Source: Bacteroidota bacterium (GTDB lineage: Bacteria; Bacteroidota; Rhodothermia; Rhodothermales; Rubricoccaceae). Taken from it: DNA of 64,000 nucleotides. The notes under the pieces were generated by a model. The model was not told the DNA's origin. It saw only the letters and a program-made list of their open reading frames with translations, and did no database searches. The DNA lies in the NCBI GenBank assembly GCA_039821555.1, contig JBCBNX010000003.1:248001-312000 (forward strand), in the 5' to 3' direction. A program made the position numbers and the translations under genes. Within the stretch, counting starts at the first letter, position 1, and each line of letters opens with the position of its first letter. Shown here one piece after another: positions 52,807 to 64,000 of this stretch.

Positions 52807-53772
52807 ATGCTCGACGTCCTCCTGACGAACCTCCTCTCGCCCATCGTTCTCGCATTCGCGCTGGGTATCCTCGCCTCGCTAGCACGGAGCGACCTGGAGA
52901 TTCCGGCGCCGCTCTACCAGGCGCTCTCGATCTACCTCCTGCTTGCCATCGGCCTCAAGGGGGGCGCGGCGCTCCGGGCGACGCCCCTCGACGAGGTCGT
53001 CGGCCCGATGCTGCTGACGTTTGCGCTAGGGGTGATCACGCCAATCACGTCCTACAACGTGCTGCGCAAGCTCGGCAAGATGGACCGGGTGAACGCGGCG
53101 GCGCTCGCGGCGCACTTCGGCTCGGTATCGGCCGTGACGTTCATCGCCGCGCAGGCGTTCGGGACGATGACGGGCTTCGAGTCGGAGGGCTACATGCCCG
53201 CACTCGTCGCGATCCTGGAGATTCCGGCCATCGTCGTGGCGCTGATGATCGCCAACGTGCGCGGCGCGATGGGCGAGGAAGCCACGTGGCAGTCGGCGCT
53301 GCACGAGGTGCTCACCGGGCGCAGCATCGTGCTCCTGGGCGGCGGCCTCGCGATGGGGCTGCTCACCGGGCCGGAGGGCCTAGAGCCCGTGGCCCCGTTC
53401 TTCGTCGCTGGCTTCAAGGGGGCGCTCGTGCTCTTCCTGCTCGAACTCGGCCTCGTGACGGCGCGGCGGCTGCGCGACCTCAAGCAGGCCGGGTGGTTCC
53501 TCGTCGCCTTCAGCATCGTCATGCCGATCATCCACGGCGTGGGGACCGTGTGGCTGGCGGGCTTCGTCGGGATGAGCATCGGGGGCGCGGCCGTCCTCGG
53601 CGCGATGGTGTCGAGCGCGTCGTACATCGCCGCCCCGGCGGCCGTCCGCATCGCGCTCCCGCAGGCCAGCCCAACGATCTACCTCACGGCGGCCCTCGGC
53701 ATCACCTTCCCGTTCAACCTCGCGCTCGGCATTCCGCTCTACTTCGCCGCCGCTGAGTACTTCCTCGGGTGA
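52807..53772 (+). CDS. sbtA: Sodium-dependent bicarbonate transporter (SbtA family)
   Basis: A 321-residue inner-membrane permease with about ten hydrophobic helices arranged as an inverted repeat. Family signatures are LYLLLAIGLKGGAAL-type helices (YQALSIYLLLAIGLKGG), AHFGSVSAVTFIAAQAF and VSSASYIAAPAAVRIALP. The last two hold the Ser-rich substrate loops of SbtA. It would import bicarbonate with sodium. It is followed after 110 bases by an SbtB-like PII protein, the partner that binds SbtA in cyanobacteria. Two carbonic anhydrase genes lie downstream. A C/T-rich leader with CACTTCTCACTTCTCACC precedes the ATG. Confidence 0.93.
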   Translation: MLDVLLTNLLSPIVLAFALGILASLARSDLEIPAPLYQALSIYLLLAIGLKGGAALRATPLDEVVGPMLLTFALGVITPITSYNVLRKLGKMDRVNAAALAAHFGSVSAVTFIAAQAFGTMTGFESEGYMPALVAILEIPAIVVALMIANVRGAMGEEATWQSALHEVLTGRSIVLLGGGLAMGLLTGPEGLEPVAPFFVAGFKGALVLFLLELGLVTARRLRDLKQAGWFLVAFSIVMPIIHGVGTVWLAGFVGMSIGGAAVLGAMVSSASYIAAPAAVRIALPQASPTIYLTAALGITFPFNLALGIPLYFAAAEYFLG

Positions 53773-53882
53773 TTTTTTGATTTCAGATATACGATTTGAG
53801 ATCTAGCTCTAATCGTAGCAGGGCAACTATTTGCTTTACCTAGTCCAAAATCACAAATCGAAAACCATCAATCAATAGTCCT
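53773..53882. repeat. AT-rich hairpin between sbtA and sbtB
   Basis: CGATTTGAGAT (53792-53802) pairs with ATCACAAATCG (53850-53860), with one mismatch, around a GC-poor spacer. The segment ending before sbtB resembles the AT-rich element before birA. It may be a dispersed repeat and may adjust sbtB expression. Confidence 0.55.
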
Positions 53883-54188
53883 ATGCCCAAGACTGTCTCG
53901 CTCAAGCTCGTCACCGTGGTCGCGGAGTATCTGCTGCGCGACAAGCTCGTCAAAGAGATCGGCAAGCTCGGCGTGACGGGCTTCACCGTCACGGACGCGG
54001 AAGGTCAGGGACCGCGCGGCAACCGGGCGGGCGTCTACGAAGGCCGCAACGTGCGCATCGAGGCTGTGTGCAGCGCGGAGGTTGCCAACCGCGTGTTCCA
54101 GCATCTCGTGACCTACTACTTCGAGCACTACGCCGTCATCGCGTGGGTGCAGACCGTAGAGGTCGTGCGCGGCGACAAGTACGTGTAG
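53883..54188 (+). CDS. sbtB: PII-like signalling protein (SbtB-type)
   Basis: A 101-residue PII-fold protein: KLVTVVAEYLLRDKLVKEIGKLGVTGFTVTDAEGQGPRG, then VRIEAVCSAEVANRVFQHLVTYYFEHYAVIAWVQTVEVVRGDKYV. The GxGxRG T-loop base is present. It follows sbtA on the same strand, so it most likely binds and regulates the transporter in response to adenyl nucleotides. The C-terminal CGPxGC redox loop of some cyanobacterial SbtB proteins is absent here. The gap before it contains an AT-rich hairpin. Confidence 0.88.
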   Translation: MPKTVSLKLVTVVAEYLLRDKLVKEIGKLGVTGFTVTDAEGQGPRGNRAGVYEGRNVRIEAVCSAEVANRVFQHLVTYYFEHYAVIAWVQTVEVVRGDKYV

Positions 54189-54207
54189 CCGCGCACAGAC
54201 AAAACAC

Positions 54208-54243
54208 AACGGAGGCCGAGAGCACGTCGCCCTCGGCCTCGTT
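54208..54243. terminator. Bidirectional terminator between sbtB and beta-CA
   Basis: GAGGCCGAG (54212-54220) and CTCGGCCTC (54232-54240) form a 9-bp stem flanked by AAC and GTT. A-rich sequence precedes it (ACAAAACACAAC). It serves two convergent genes. Confidence 0.7.
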
Positions 54244-54306
54244 GGATTCAGTCTCGTCGTGTTCGGTATCGCCGGGGGGCGACGCCGCGGATGAGAGCCG
54301 GGTGGC

Positions 54307-55053
54307 TTACTCCACCACAGCGGCCATGTCCTCAGCGTCGATCATCTTCGCGTCGTGGAAGGTGACCATGCCGTTCGAGATGTCGTACATCGCGCCGATC
54401 ACGAGGACCCTGCCTTCCTCAACGAGGCCTTCGATGACCTCGCTGCGCTGGACGATGTTCTCGACGTTGAGGTCGACGTTGTCGTCGGCGACCTTCTGGA
54501 CGAACTCCGGGTTGCTGGAGGCACGCTCGCCCTCGACGTCGGTCGTCATGTAGACGGCGGGCATGATGTGGCTGAGCGTGGTGGTGAGGTTGCCGAGTTC
54601 GACGTTGTCGCAGGCACCCTTGACGGCCCCGCACTCGGTGTGGCCCATGACCACGATCACTTTCGCGCCCGCAGCTGCGGTGGCGAACTCAAGGCTGCCG
54701 AGCATCTCGGTATCGACGAAGTTGCCAGCCACACGGTCGACGAAGATGTCGCCGATGCCCTGGTCAAAGACGACTTCAACGGGAATGCGGGAGTCGAGGC
54801 AGGTGATGACTGCGGCGTAGGGATACTGGCCGCCCGAGGTGATGGCTTTCTGCGCAGAGTAGTCGCGCTCGAAGGCATTGCCCGTGCGGAAGCGCTCGTT
54901 GCCGTCTTTGAGCATCTGCAGCGCCTCGGCAGGCGTGAGTGCCGCCTGGGTTTCTGCGGTCTGCGTGATCGGGGCATCCTGCGCAGAGGAGACCGGGGCG
55001 AGGAGCAGGGCGCAGACCAGGATGGCGCCGCTGCGCGTGAATAGCGTCGTCAT
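54307..55053 (-). CDS. Secreted beta-class carbonic anhydrase
   Basis: A 248-residue beta-carbonic anhydrase with a signal peptide (residues 1-24, ending VSSAQ). The zinc ligands are Cys85 (in CLDSR, with Asp87 and Arg89), His138 and Cys141 (HTECGAVKGA). The motif order is complete, so activity is expected: interconversion of CO2 and bicarbonate, here outside the cytoplasm. It faces sbtB, so it is not in the sbtAB operon, but its location fits one inorganic-carbon locus. A periplasmic beta-CA can make bicarbonate available to SbtA. Confidence 0.93.
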   Translation of the reverse strand: MTTLFTRSGAILVCALLLAPVSSAQDAPITQTAETQAALTPAEALQMLKDGNERFRTGNAFERDYSAQKAITSGGQYPYAAVITCLDSRIPVEVVFDQGIGDIFVDRVAGNFVDTEMLGSLEFATAAAGAKVIVVMGHTECGAVKGACDNVELGNLTTTLSHIMPAVYMTTDVEGERASSNPEFVQKVADDNVDLNVENIVQRSEVIEGLVEEGRVLVIGAMYDISNGMVTFHDAKMIDAEDMAAVVE

Positions 55054-55605
55054 GATGGTAAGGGGGTATAGAAGTACGAATACGCAGCCGTACTTCGGCT
55101 ACGCTTCGTTTGCAATCATCCGAAACAGTCATAGGTTGCCTTCAGTCATACGATTTTTACTACTATGAAGATGATTTCATTTTATGCATTGTTTTACGTC
55201 CGACCAAGACTGACATTATTGCCCAGGCACCCTACATGGCACCTGGCACTTCTCCTAGGATGTTGTCAGCCCAATACCTGTCCAACGTGCGGGCCGAGGC
55301 CCTCGTCACTGCGGTGTAGTCTCCTGTCTTACACACCTTACCCAAGAGTCTTACACTACGCTAAGGTCCCGTCTGATATGAGGCTTATGTACCCCGTATC
55401 AAGATGCGAAGACACCATGAACCCGGTGCAGCCGCACATCATTTTCAGGAACGCCCACATCGTTCCGTGAGTGGAAACCCCTGTGACGCCAGCGCCTCTT
55501 GCTGGTCACAGTTCTATCATATCGACCCTGCCCTGCCCCGAACTCTACGACGTGTAAAGTCTCGCAAATCCATCTTAACTTGCCAGGGCTACAACTCATT
55601 TTTCT
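55054..55605. other. AT-rich intergenic region between two carbonic anhydrase genes
   Basis: No supported gene lies here; frames such as 55165-55470 look random. The DNA is much more AT-rich than its surroundings. A hairpin, CTGTGAC...CCAGC with GCTGG-TCACAG, lies near 55482-55512. Promoters for the divergent beta-CA and iota-CA genes must be here. A small RNA is possible but not shown. Confidence 0.4.
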
Positions 55606-56172
55606 ATGCATACTTCTATGCGTATCTACCACACCCTACTCCTACCCCTCCTCTTCCTCGCTCTCGTCGTGAGCAGCGAGGCCAACGCGACCTCGAACCC
55701 GGACGAGCCAATCACTGCCACTGAGGTCGAGACCGCCCAGCAGGCATGGGGCGAGGGCATCGTCTCCATCGGACAGGTCTACACCAACGGCGGTGACTAC
55801 ACGGCCCGTGCCATGGATCACATCCTGCAGCACTACGCCTACGGCGCCAACCAAACCATCCTCTTCAAGCCGACCCTTGCCGCCGAGGACCAGTTTCGCG
55901 GTGACTTCGGGGGAGCGCTGAGCTACTTCGTCGGGACGGAGGGCAGCGAGGACGGCGGCTTTGCCATCGCGCCCTACACCAACGTGCGCTGGGAGAACGA
56001 AGGCACCGTCATCTCCGAGGACGGCGGCATGGCCGTCGCGATGGGCAACTACTTCTTCACGACCACGGAAGGCAACGAAGTCAAGGTCGAGTACACGTTT
56101 GCCTACGCGAAGGACCGGAATGGCGATCTGGAGATCGTCCTTCACCACAGCTCGCTCCCGTACTCCCCGTGA
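55606..56172 (+). CDS. Probable secreted iota-class carbonic anhydrase (COG4337 type)
   Basis: A 188-residue exported protein with a signal peptide (residues 1-28; MRIYHT at 55618 is an alternative start) and one NTF2/SnoaL-like domain. Key segments are AQQAWGEGIVSIGQVYTNGGDY, FKPT (87-90), ALSYFVG (Tyr107), AMGNYFFTT, VEYTFAYAKD and the terminal HHSS (180-183). As far as I recall, metal-free iota-CAs bind bicarbonate through a Thr, a Tyr and residues of HHSS, all present here. Database entries often call such proteins phosphoribosyl-AMP cyclohydrolase by mistake. It stands beside sbtAB and a beta-CA, which supports the CA assignment. Confidence 0.72.
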   Translation: MHTSMRIYHTLLLPLLFLALVVSSEANATSNPDEPITATEVETAQQAWGEGIVSIGQVYTNGGDYTARAMDHILQHYAYGANQTILFKPTLAAEDQFRGDFGGALSYFVGTEGSEDGGFAIAPYTNVRWENEGTVISEDGGMAVAMGNYFFTTTEGNEVKVEYTFAYAKDRNGDLEIVLHHSSLPYSP

Positions 56173-56178
56173 GGACTC

Positions 56179-56272
56179 GGGCGATGCTGATCTGCCTCTG
56201 AAGCAAACCAGCATCGCCCTGCACTGAGCACGAGGGCCGCTGTCTCGACCGAGACGGCGGCCCTTTGTATTT
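56179..56272. terminator. Tandem hairpins between convergent iota-CA and symporter genes
   Basis: GGGCGATGCTG/CAGCATCGCCC (56179-56219) forms an 11-bp stem. AGGGCCGC/GCGGCCCT (56233-56264), with an inner GTCTC/GAGAC, forms a second stem followed by TTTGTATTT. This is a strong terminator for the iota-CA gene and probably for the opposing gene. Confidence 0.8.
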
Positions 56273-56305
56273 GGCTGAGCCTCCTACTAACACGAGAAGG
56301 ATTGG

Positions 56306-58081
56306 CTAGCCCAACGCGAGGCGCCCCCACAGGCGCGCCACGACGGCCCATGATGCTACGGCCAGGCCTGCACAGACCGCGCCCTTGCCTATGTCGCCGT
56401 AGAGGTAAAAGCCCGTCGCGAAGAGCAGCGTGTAGACGCCGATGACGCTTGCCAGGAAGCACGCCAACGCGGCAGAGGCATCGGACTTCGGCGGTGGTGG
56501 GAGGGCGACTCCGTCGGCGTCGGCCCTACGGCGCACCGCCTGCCAGCCGGGTCCGATGGGGCGCACCTTCGCGTAGAACGAGCGCAGCACGCCCGCGTCT
56601 GTCGGCGTCGTGAGGAGCATCACGAGCACCCACGCTGTCGTCGTCACGGCGACGATGAGCAGGAACTGCTGCCAGCCGGGTAGGCCGAAGCCGTCGTTGA
56701 GGAACAGCAACGATGCGATGGCGAACGACGCCACCATGCCCGTGATCTCGGCGGCGGCGTTGACGCGCCACCAGTACCACCGCAGGAGCAGCAGCAGGCC
56801 CGTCCCCGCGCCGATCTGCAGCAACAGGTTGAAGCCCTGGAGCGCGCTCTCCAGCGCCAGCGCGAGCACGCACGCCAGCGCCATCAGCACAACGGTGAAC
56901 ATGCGCCCGAGCCACACTTGGCGCCGGTCCGACGCCTCCGCGTCGACGAAGCGCAGGACGACGTCGTTGACAAGCACCGACGCACCCCAGTTGACCTGCG
57001 ACGACATCGTGGACATGTAGGCCGCCGCGAGCGAGGTCACCACCACACCGAGCAGGCCCGCTGGCAGAAACGTCAGCATCGCCGGATACGCAAGGTCGTT
57101 GGCGACCTTCTCGACGTCTGGGAACTGCGCCTGGATTGAGGCGAGGTCGGGGAAGACGACGAGCGAGGCGAGCGCGACGAGGATCCACGGCCACGGGCGG
57201 AACGCGATGAACAGCGTGTTGAAGAGCAGCACCGCGCCTGTCGCGTGGCGCTCGTCTTTGGCCGCGAGCATGCGCTGGGCGACGTAGCCGCCGCCGCCCG
57301 GCTCTGCACCGGGGTAGTACGACGCCCACCACTGCACGGCCAGCGGCACCACGAAGATGGGCACGAGCACGTCCCAGCCCATCATGCTGAAGTCGGGTAG
57401 GAAGGCCATCGCCGGGGTGACATTGGGGTGGCTCGTGAGCGCCGCGAGGCCGCCGACCTCGGGGAGGTTGACCACATACCACGCGGCACCGATCGCCCCG
57501 AGAAGCGCGAGGGCGAACTGGATAAAATCAGTCAGCAACACGCCCGTGAGGCCGCCGAGCGCGCTGTAGACCATCGTCACGCCAGCGGCCAGCAGCACTG
57601 TCTCAAGCGGCGACCAGCCCAGCATCACGCCTCCGATCTTGATCGCGGCCAGCGTCACGTTCGCCATCACGATCACGTTGAACACCACGCCGAGGTAGAC
57701 CGCCCGGAAGCCGCGCAGGAAGGCGGCGGGCTTGCCCGAGTAGCGCAGCTCGTAGAACTCGATGTCGGTGAGCACCTCCGAGCGCCGCCAGAGCCGCGCG
57801 TAGAAGAACACGGTCAGCATGCCCGTCAGCAGGAACGCCCACCAGACCCAGTTACCGACGACCCCGTCCGAGCGCACGATGTCGGCCACGAGGTTGGGCG
57901 TGTCCGTGGCGAAGGTCGTGGCGACCATCGAGACGCCGAGGAGCCACCACGGCATCGCGCGTCCGCCGAGGAAGAACGCTGCGAAGCCCTGGCTCGCCCG
58001 CCGCGAGGCGTAGGCGCCGATGCCCAGCGAGACGGCGAAGAAAGCGACGAGGATGGTCCAGTCGAGCGGAGCAAACTGCAT
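56306..58081 (-). CDS. Sodium:solute symporter (SSS family)
   Basis: A 591-residue inner-membrane transporter with about 13 hydrophobic helices: DWTILVAFFAVSLGIGAYASRR, then GRAMPWWLLGVSMVATTFATDTPNL, GLTGVLLTDFIQFALALLGAIGAAW and VVTSLAAAYMSTMSSQVNWGAS. These match SSS proteins of the sugar/Bacteroidota branch. The insert PGAEPGGGGYVAQRMLAAKDERHA is typical of that branch. A sugar or organic solute is driven by sodium; the identity is unknown. It is followed by the terminator shared with the iota-CA gene and has its promoter near the divergent kinase. Confidence 0.93.
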   Translation of the reverse strand: MQFAPLDWTILVAFFAVSLGIGAYASRRASQGFAAFFLGGRAMPWWLLGVSMVATTFATDTPNLVADIVRSDGVVGNWVWWAFLLTGMLTVFFYARLWRRSEVLTDIEFYELRYSGKPAAFLRGFRAVYLGVVFNVIVMANVTLAAIKIGGVMLGWSPLETVLLAAGVTMVYSALGGLTGVLLTDFIQFALALLGAIGAAWYVVNLPEVGGLAALTSHPNVTPAMAFLPDFSMMGWDVLVPIFVVPLAVQWWASYYPGAEPGGGGYVAQRMLAAKDERHATGAVLLFNTLFIAFRPWPWILVALASLVVFPDLASIQAQFPDVEKVANDLAYPAMLTFLPAGLLGVVVTSLAAAYMSTMSSQVNWGASVLVNDVVLRFVDAEASDRRQVWLGRMFTVVLMALACVLALALESALQGFNLLLQIGAGTGLLLLLRWYWWRVNAAAEITGMVASFAIASLLFLNDGFGLPGWQQFLLIVAVTTTAWVLVMLLTTPTDAGVLRSFYAKVRPIGPGWQAVRRRADADGVALPPPPKSDASAALACFLASVIGVYTLLFATGFYLYGDIGKGAVCAGLAVASWAVVARLWGRLALG

Positions 58082-58255
58082 GAGGCGGAGCGTGGAGCCG
58101 GAGGGACGGAGACCCAGAGGACGAGGGAACCGAGGAAGGTAGGGCGCACCACGTCGCCGCGCTGTTTTGACGCTGGCCCTCCACGCAACACCGGCGTTCT
58201 ATTGCCGCCCCATCGACGCCGTAGCTTGCGGGGTCGGTCTTTCTTCCATCGTCTT

Positions 58256-59323
58256 ATGAATCGCCTCGCGTTTCGGATCGCGCTTATCGCTGCCGGGATC
58301 GGCGGGCTAGCCGGGCTGCTGGTCGCCCCGCTCGCAGTGCCGCGCGGCGTGCTCGTTCTGGCGCTCGTGCTCGCGAGCGGCGTCGCGGCATACCTGAGCG
58401 CCTACCTCCTCGTTGCCAAGCGGATGGAGTTGGCTCGCAAGACGCTACGCGCCGCCCGCAAGCGCCGCTTCGAGGCCCTCGCCCAGTTGCAGCACGGCGA
58501 CGAGCGCGACGAACTCGACGCGCTCATCGAGCAGGTCTACCGCGCCGGGCGCGCGCTCCAGCAAGAGATCGAGCGGCTGACCAAGCTGGAGAACTACCGC
58601 CGCGAGTTCCTCGGCGACGTGTCGCACGAGCTCAAGACGCCCATCTTCGCCATCTCGGGCTTCGCCGAGTCGCTGCTCGACGGCGCGCTGGACGACGAGC
58701 GCGTCAACCGCACGTTCATCGAGAAAATCCACCGCAACGCTGACCGGCTGGCCGCGCTTACCCGAGACCTCACGGAGATCAGCCGCCTCGAAACGGGCGA
58801 ACTGACGATGACCCTAGAGCCGATAGCGCTTCCGGATCTAGTCGCAGAGATTCTGGAACGCCTCGAAGTGGCCGCCGTGGACGCCCAGGTAACGCTGTAC
58901 GCGGAGTGCACGCCGGGCCTCCCGCGCGTGCTCGGCGACCACGAGCGGCTCAGCCAGGTGCTCGAAAACCTGGTCGAGAACGCGATCAAGTACAACCAGC
59001 CAGGCGGCAACGTGGAGGTGATGGCGCGCGCGCTCCCGTCGGGCCGCGTCCGCGTGGCCGTGGTGGACGACGGCATCGGCATCCCGCAGGACGAGATCCC
59101 GCGCCTGACGGAGCGCTTCTACCGGGTGGACCGCAGCCGCTCGCGGGCGCAGGGCGGCACGGGCCTGGGCCTCGCCATCGTGAAGCACATCCTGGAGGCC
59201 CACCAGACGCAGCTGTCCGTGGAGAGCGCGCCGGGCTATGGGTCGTCGTTCTCCTTCCGGCTGCGCGCCGAGACCGTGGAGGCCCTGCCCGACACCGTAT
59301 CCGTCACCGAGGCTGCCGCCTGA
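58256..59323 (+). CDS. Sensor histidine kinase (PhoR-like), no adjacent regulator
   Basis: A 355-residue membrane kinase with two hydrophobic helices (residues 6-26 and 30-53) and almost no periplasmic loop. A linker coiled coil (LARKTLRAARKRRFEALAQLQ) follows, then the H-box DVSHELKTPI (phospho-acceptor His124). The HATPase domain has LENLVENAIKYN, VDDGIGIP and GGTGLGLAIVKH. The start at 58256 is chosen from the first hydrophobic helix; a longer frame to 57428 is antisense to the symporter. No response regulator lies in the window, so it is an orphan here. Confidence 0.93.
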   Translation: MNRLAFRIALIAAGIGGLAGLLVAPLAVPRGVLVLALVLASGVAAYLSAYLLVAKRMELARKTLRAARKRRFEALAQLQHGDERDELDALIEQVYRAGRALQQEIERLTKLENYRREFLGDVSHELKTPIFAISGFAESLLDGALDDERVNRTFIEKIHRNADRLAALTRDLTEISRLETGELTMTLEPIALPDLVAEILERLEVAAVDAQVTLYAECTPGLPRVLGDHERLSQVLENLVENAIKYNQPGGNVEVMARALPSGRVRVAVVDDGIGIPQDEIPRLTERFYRVDRSRSRAQGGTGLGLAIVKHILEAHQTQLSVESAPGYGSSFSFRLRAETVEALPDTVSVTEAAA

Positions 59324-59547
59324 CACAGGCGTCATTGCTCCCAAGAGCGGCGCTGGTGCAGAGGAACGGGGCAGAGCAAGGTTCGTCAGAGAAAAGCCCT
59401 TCCCGCCTCAAAATCCGAGGAGGTTTGCCTACGTGGGTGGCGGAGACGGTCCTGTTTTTGGTATCGTCGGCGCTATTCTCATTGTTCGTGCCCCCTGGCG
59501 GGATCGTTGCTTCCCAGCCCGCCCTCCCACCCCACCCGCTTCTTTTC

Positions 59548-60327
59548 ATGGTCCGTCCCCTCATCGGCGTCCCTGCGCAGACGCTCCAGGCCATCGACGG
59601 CATCCCCGAGGCGCTCCCGCACTCGTGGGTGATGAACCACCGCTACTTCGTCGCCCTCGCCTCGACCGGCGCGGCCCCGGTGATGATCCCCCTCCTCGAC
59701 CAGGACGAGGCCACGCTGCGCTCGATCTACGACCGCCTCGACGGCCTCTTCGTGGCGGGCGGCGTGGATGTCCACCCGTTCAGCTACGGCGCCGCGCTAG
59801 ATCCGCTCACTGGGCGCACCGACCTCGCGCGCGACGCCGTCGAGCTACTCATGACGCGCTGGGCGCTCGCCGACGGCATGCCGTTCTTCGGCATCTGCCG
59901 CGGCATGCAGATCCTCAACGTGGCCTGCGGCGGCACGCTCCACCAGGACACGACCGCGTTCTTCCCGGACGCCATCAAGCACGACTACTTCCCCACGCAG
60001 GGCTACGCGCGCGACCACCTCGCCCACGACCTGCGCGTCGCGCCGGGCAGCCACCTCCATGCGGCCTTCGGCGCGGAGACCGTCGCCATCAACAGCATGC
60101 ACCACCAGGGCGTCGACCGACTGGGGCACGACCTCGTGGCGACGGCGTGGGCGCCGGATGGCCTGATCGAAGGCATCGAGCGCCTGCACGGGTTCGCGGT
60201 TGGTGCGCAGTGGCATCCGGAGATGCTCGTGGACACCGACACCGGAACGCGGCGGCTCTTCGAGGGCTTCGTCGGCGAGGCTCGCGCCTGGGCGCAGCGA
60301 CCCCGACTCACCTCGGTAGCCGCCTGA
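59548..60327 (+). CDS. Class I glutamine amidotransferase-like hydrolase (PuuD type)
   Basis: A 259-residue peptidase C26-family protein. The nucleophile Cys117 lies in FGICRGMQILNVACGG, and the His-Glu pair in AVGAQWHPEML. LFVAGGVDVHPFSYG and INSMHHQGVDRLG are typical. It would hydrolyse gamma-glutamyl amides, such as gamma-glutamyl-GABA in putrescine breakdown. The neighbours do not identify the substrate. The start at 59548 follows a C/T-rich leader (CCCACCCGCTTCTTTTC). Confidence 0.9.
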   Translation: MVRPLIGVPAQTLQAIDGIPEALPHSWVMNHRYFVALASTGAAPVMIPLLDQDEATLRSIYDRLDGLFVAGGVDVHPFSYGAALDPLTGRTDLARDAVELLMTRWALADGMPFFGICRGMQILNVACGGTLHQDTTAFFPDAIKHDYFPTQGYARDHLAHDLRVAPGSHLHAAFGAETVAINSMHHQGVDRLGHDLVATAWAPDGLIEGIERLHGFAVGAQWHPEMLVDTDTGTRRLFEGFVGEARAWAQRPRLTSVAA

Positions 60328-60453
60328 GGTCCAGGGGCGTAGGCGAGGTGTTCGGCGCTTGGCGCTAGGGATGTGCAAACAGTATGTTAGCGCCCGGACG
60401 TGACGCTGCCCGTCCCCGCGGCGACCTTTCCGGATGACGCTAGCCACCACGCG

Positions 60454-63345
<2,892 letters not shown>

Positions 63346-63366
63346 CCCTCGCTCTTCGACGCGCGC

Positions 63367-64000
63367 CTAGCGAATCGGGATCGTGACGCTGGCGCCGATG
63401 TGGTCCGTACTCACGAGGGGCTGCACCTGGAAGGCGGCTCGCGCTTCGGCCTCGCGGAGGTGGCGGCGGGCCAGGAAGACGCCCGTGAACGCGCCGATAG
63501 CCGCACCCGCGAGTACGTCCGTCGCCCAGTGCTCGTCCTTGGAGATGCGCGCGACGGCGGTGCCTGCACTGACAGCGAGCAGGCTGTAGGTGACCGGGCC
63601 AGGGTAGTACATCACCCACGGCGTCACCACCGCAAACGACAGTGTGGTGTGCCCCGACGGAAACGAGTAGTAGTCGCGCGAGGGCGAGAGCGGGGCAAAG
63701 TTGAACGAGCCATCGTCGGTGTAGGGCCGTGCGCGCCCGACGAGCGACTTCAGCCCCATCGTCACGCCGGAGGCGTAGAGCGCCGACTGCATCGAGGTGA
63801 ACGCGGCGTCCTGGAAGCGCTCGTTGCTCGTCAGGAGCGACGCCCCGAAGAGCGCGACGACGGGCACGGCCATCTTGCGCTCGCCGAGCCGGTCGCCGAC
63901 TTCCAGAAACACGCCGAGCGCCCCCTCTGGTTCACCGCGCAGCCCGTCTCCGATGGGCGCGTCGAGGTTCGTCGCCGTCGGAACGAGTGCACTGCCCGCC
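63367..64000 (-). CDS. PAP2-family phosphatase, N-terminus outside window
   Basis: The frame is open to the window edge, so the start is not seen; the GTG at 63912 is inside the protein. All three PAP2 signatures are present: KSLVGRARPY, the PSGH in YYSFPSGHTTLSFA and the third in ARISKDEHWATDV. Several hydrophobic helices (PVVALFGASLL, PVTYSLLAVSAGTAVARI, VLAGAAIGAFTGVF) flank them. It would dephosphorylate lipid phosphates such as undecaprenyl diphosphate or phosphatidate, facing the periplasm. It converges with the kinase gene, leaving about 20 bases between them. Confidence 0.9.
   Translation of the reverse strand, partial: AGSALVPTATNLDAPIGDGLRGEPEGALGVFLEVGDRLGERKMAVPVVALFGASLLTSNERFQDAAFTSMQSALYASGVTMGLKSLVGRARPYTDDGSFNFAPLSPSRDYYSFPSGHTTLSFAVVTPWVMYYPGPVTYSLLAVSAGTAVARISKDEHWATDVLAGAAIGAFTGVFLARRHLREAEARAAFQVQPLVSTDHIGASVTIPIR

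Noticed and set aside
55165..55470. 101-codon frame in the AT-rich gap before the iota-CA gene
   Set aside because: Many His, Pro and Cys residues in no pattern; AT-rich non-coding DNA explains it.

Overview
The window is high-GC DNA from a bacterium that looks like a Rhodothermales/Rhodothermota (Bacteroidota-group) species. Supporting signs are an S46 dipeptidyl-peptidase, a GH97 glycosidase beside a GH13 amylase and Gfo/Idh/MocA genes, a separate atpD-atpC pair, and start codons preceded by pyrimidine-rich leaders instead of Shine-Dalgarno sequences. This is inferred from gene content; there is no rRNA here.

Left flank (1-3156): the start of a lipoprotein gene (PhoD-like), a secreted S46 peptidase, a small unknown protein and tRNA-Lys(CTT).

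An integrated island of about 22.9 kb (3105-26014) sits in the 3' half of tRNA-Lys, bounded by 50-bp direct repeats (48/50 identical). Its left, plus-strand part is a satellite-like module: tyrosine integrase, an unknown gene overlapping it, an AlpA-like DNA-binding protein, iteron-like GGGGCACC repeats and a DUF3987 replication protein. Its right, minus-strand part is a defence and toxin block. In transcription order this holds a DNA methyltransferase, a RecB-type-nuclease/SF1-helicase gene interrupted by one in-frame amber codon, a DUF4062 protein, a Panacea/Fic toxin-antitoxin pair, a type III restriction-modification pair with an unusually long Mod, and a CoiA-like protein. Near the right end are a start-less C2-like fragment, a DUF2442 gene and a second set of GGGGCACC repeats.

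Right flank (26015-64000): a HAD phosphatase; three membrane-anchored surface proteins; a carbohydrate block (two TIM-barrel isomerases, GH97, oxidoreductase, GH13 lipoprotein); a phosphoesterase/beta-barrel fusion; birA, coaX, a TPR protein, udk, an M48 lipoprotein, a lipoprotein and a TonB-dependent receptor; atpD-atpC; a DsbA-like protein; an inorganic-carbon block (SbtA, SbtB-like PII protein, secreted beta-carbonic anhydrase and a probable secreted iota-carbonic anhydrase); an SSS symporter; a sensor kinase; a class I amidotransferase; a Ser/Thr kinase with tetratricopeptide repeats; and a PAP2 phosphatase cut by the window end.

The flanks also carry four copies of an approximately 115-bp palindromic element whose central hairpin varies in a compensatory way, plus several short tandem repeats next to start codons. 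None of the palindromic copies lies in the island.
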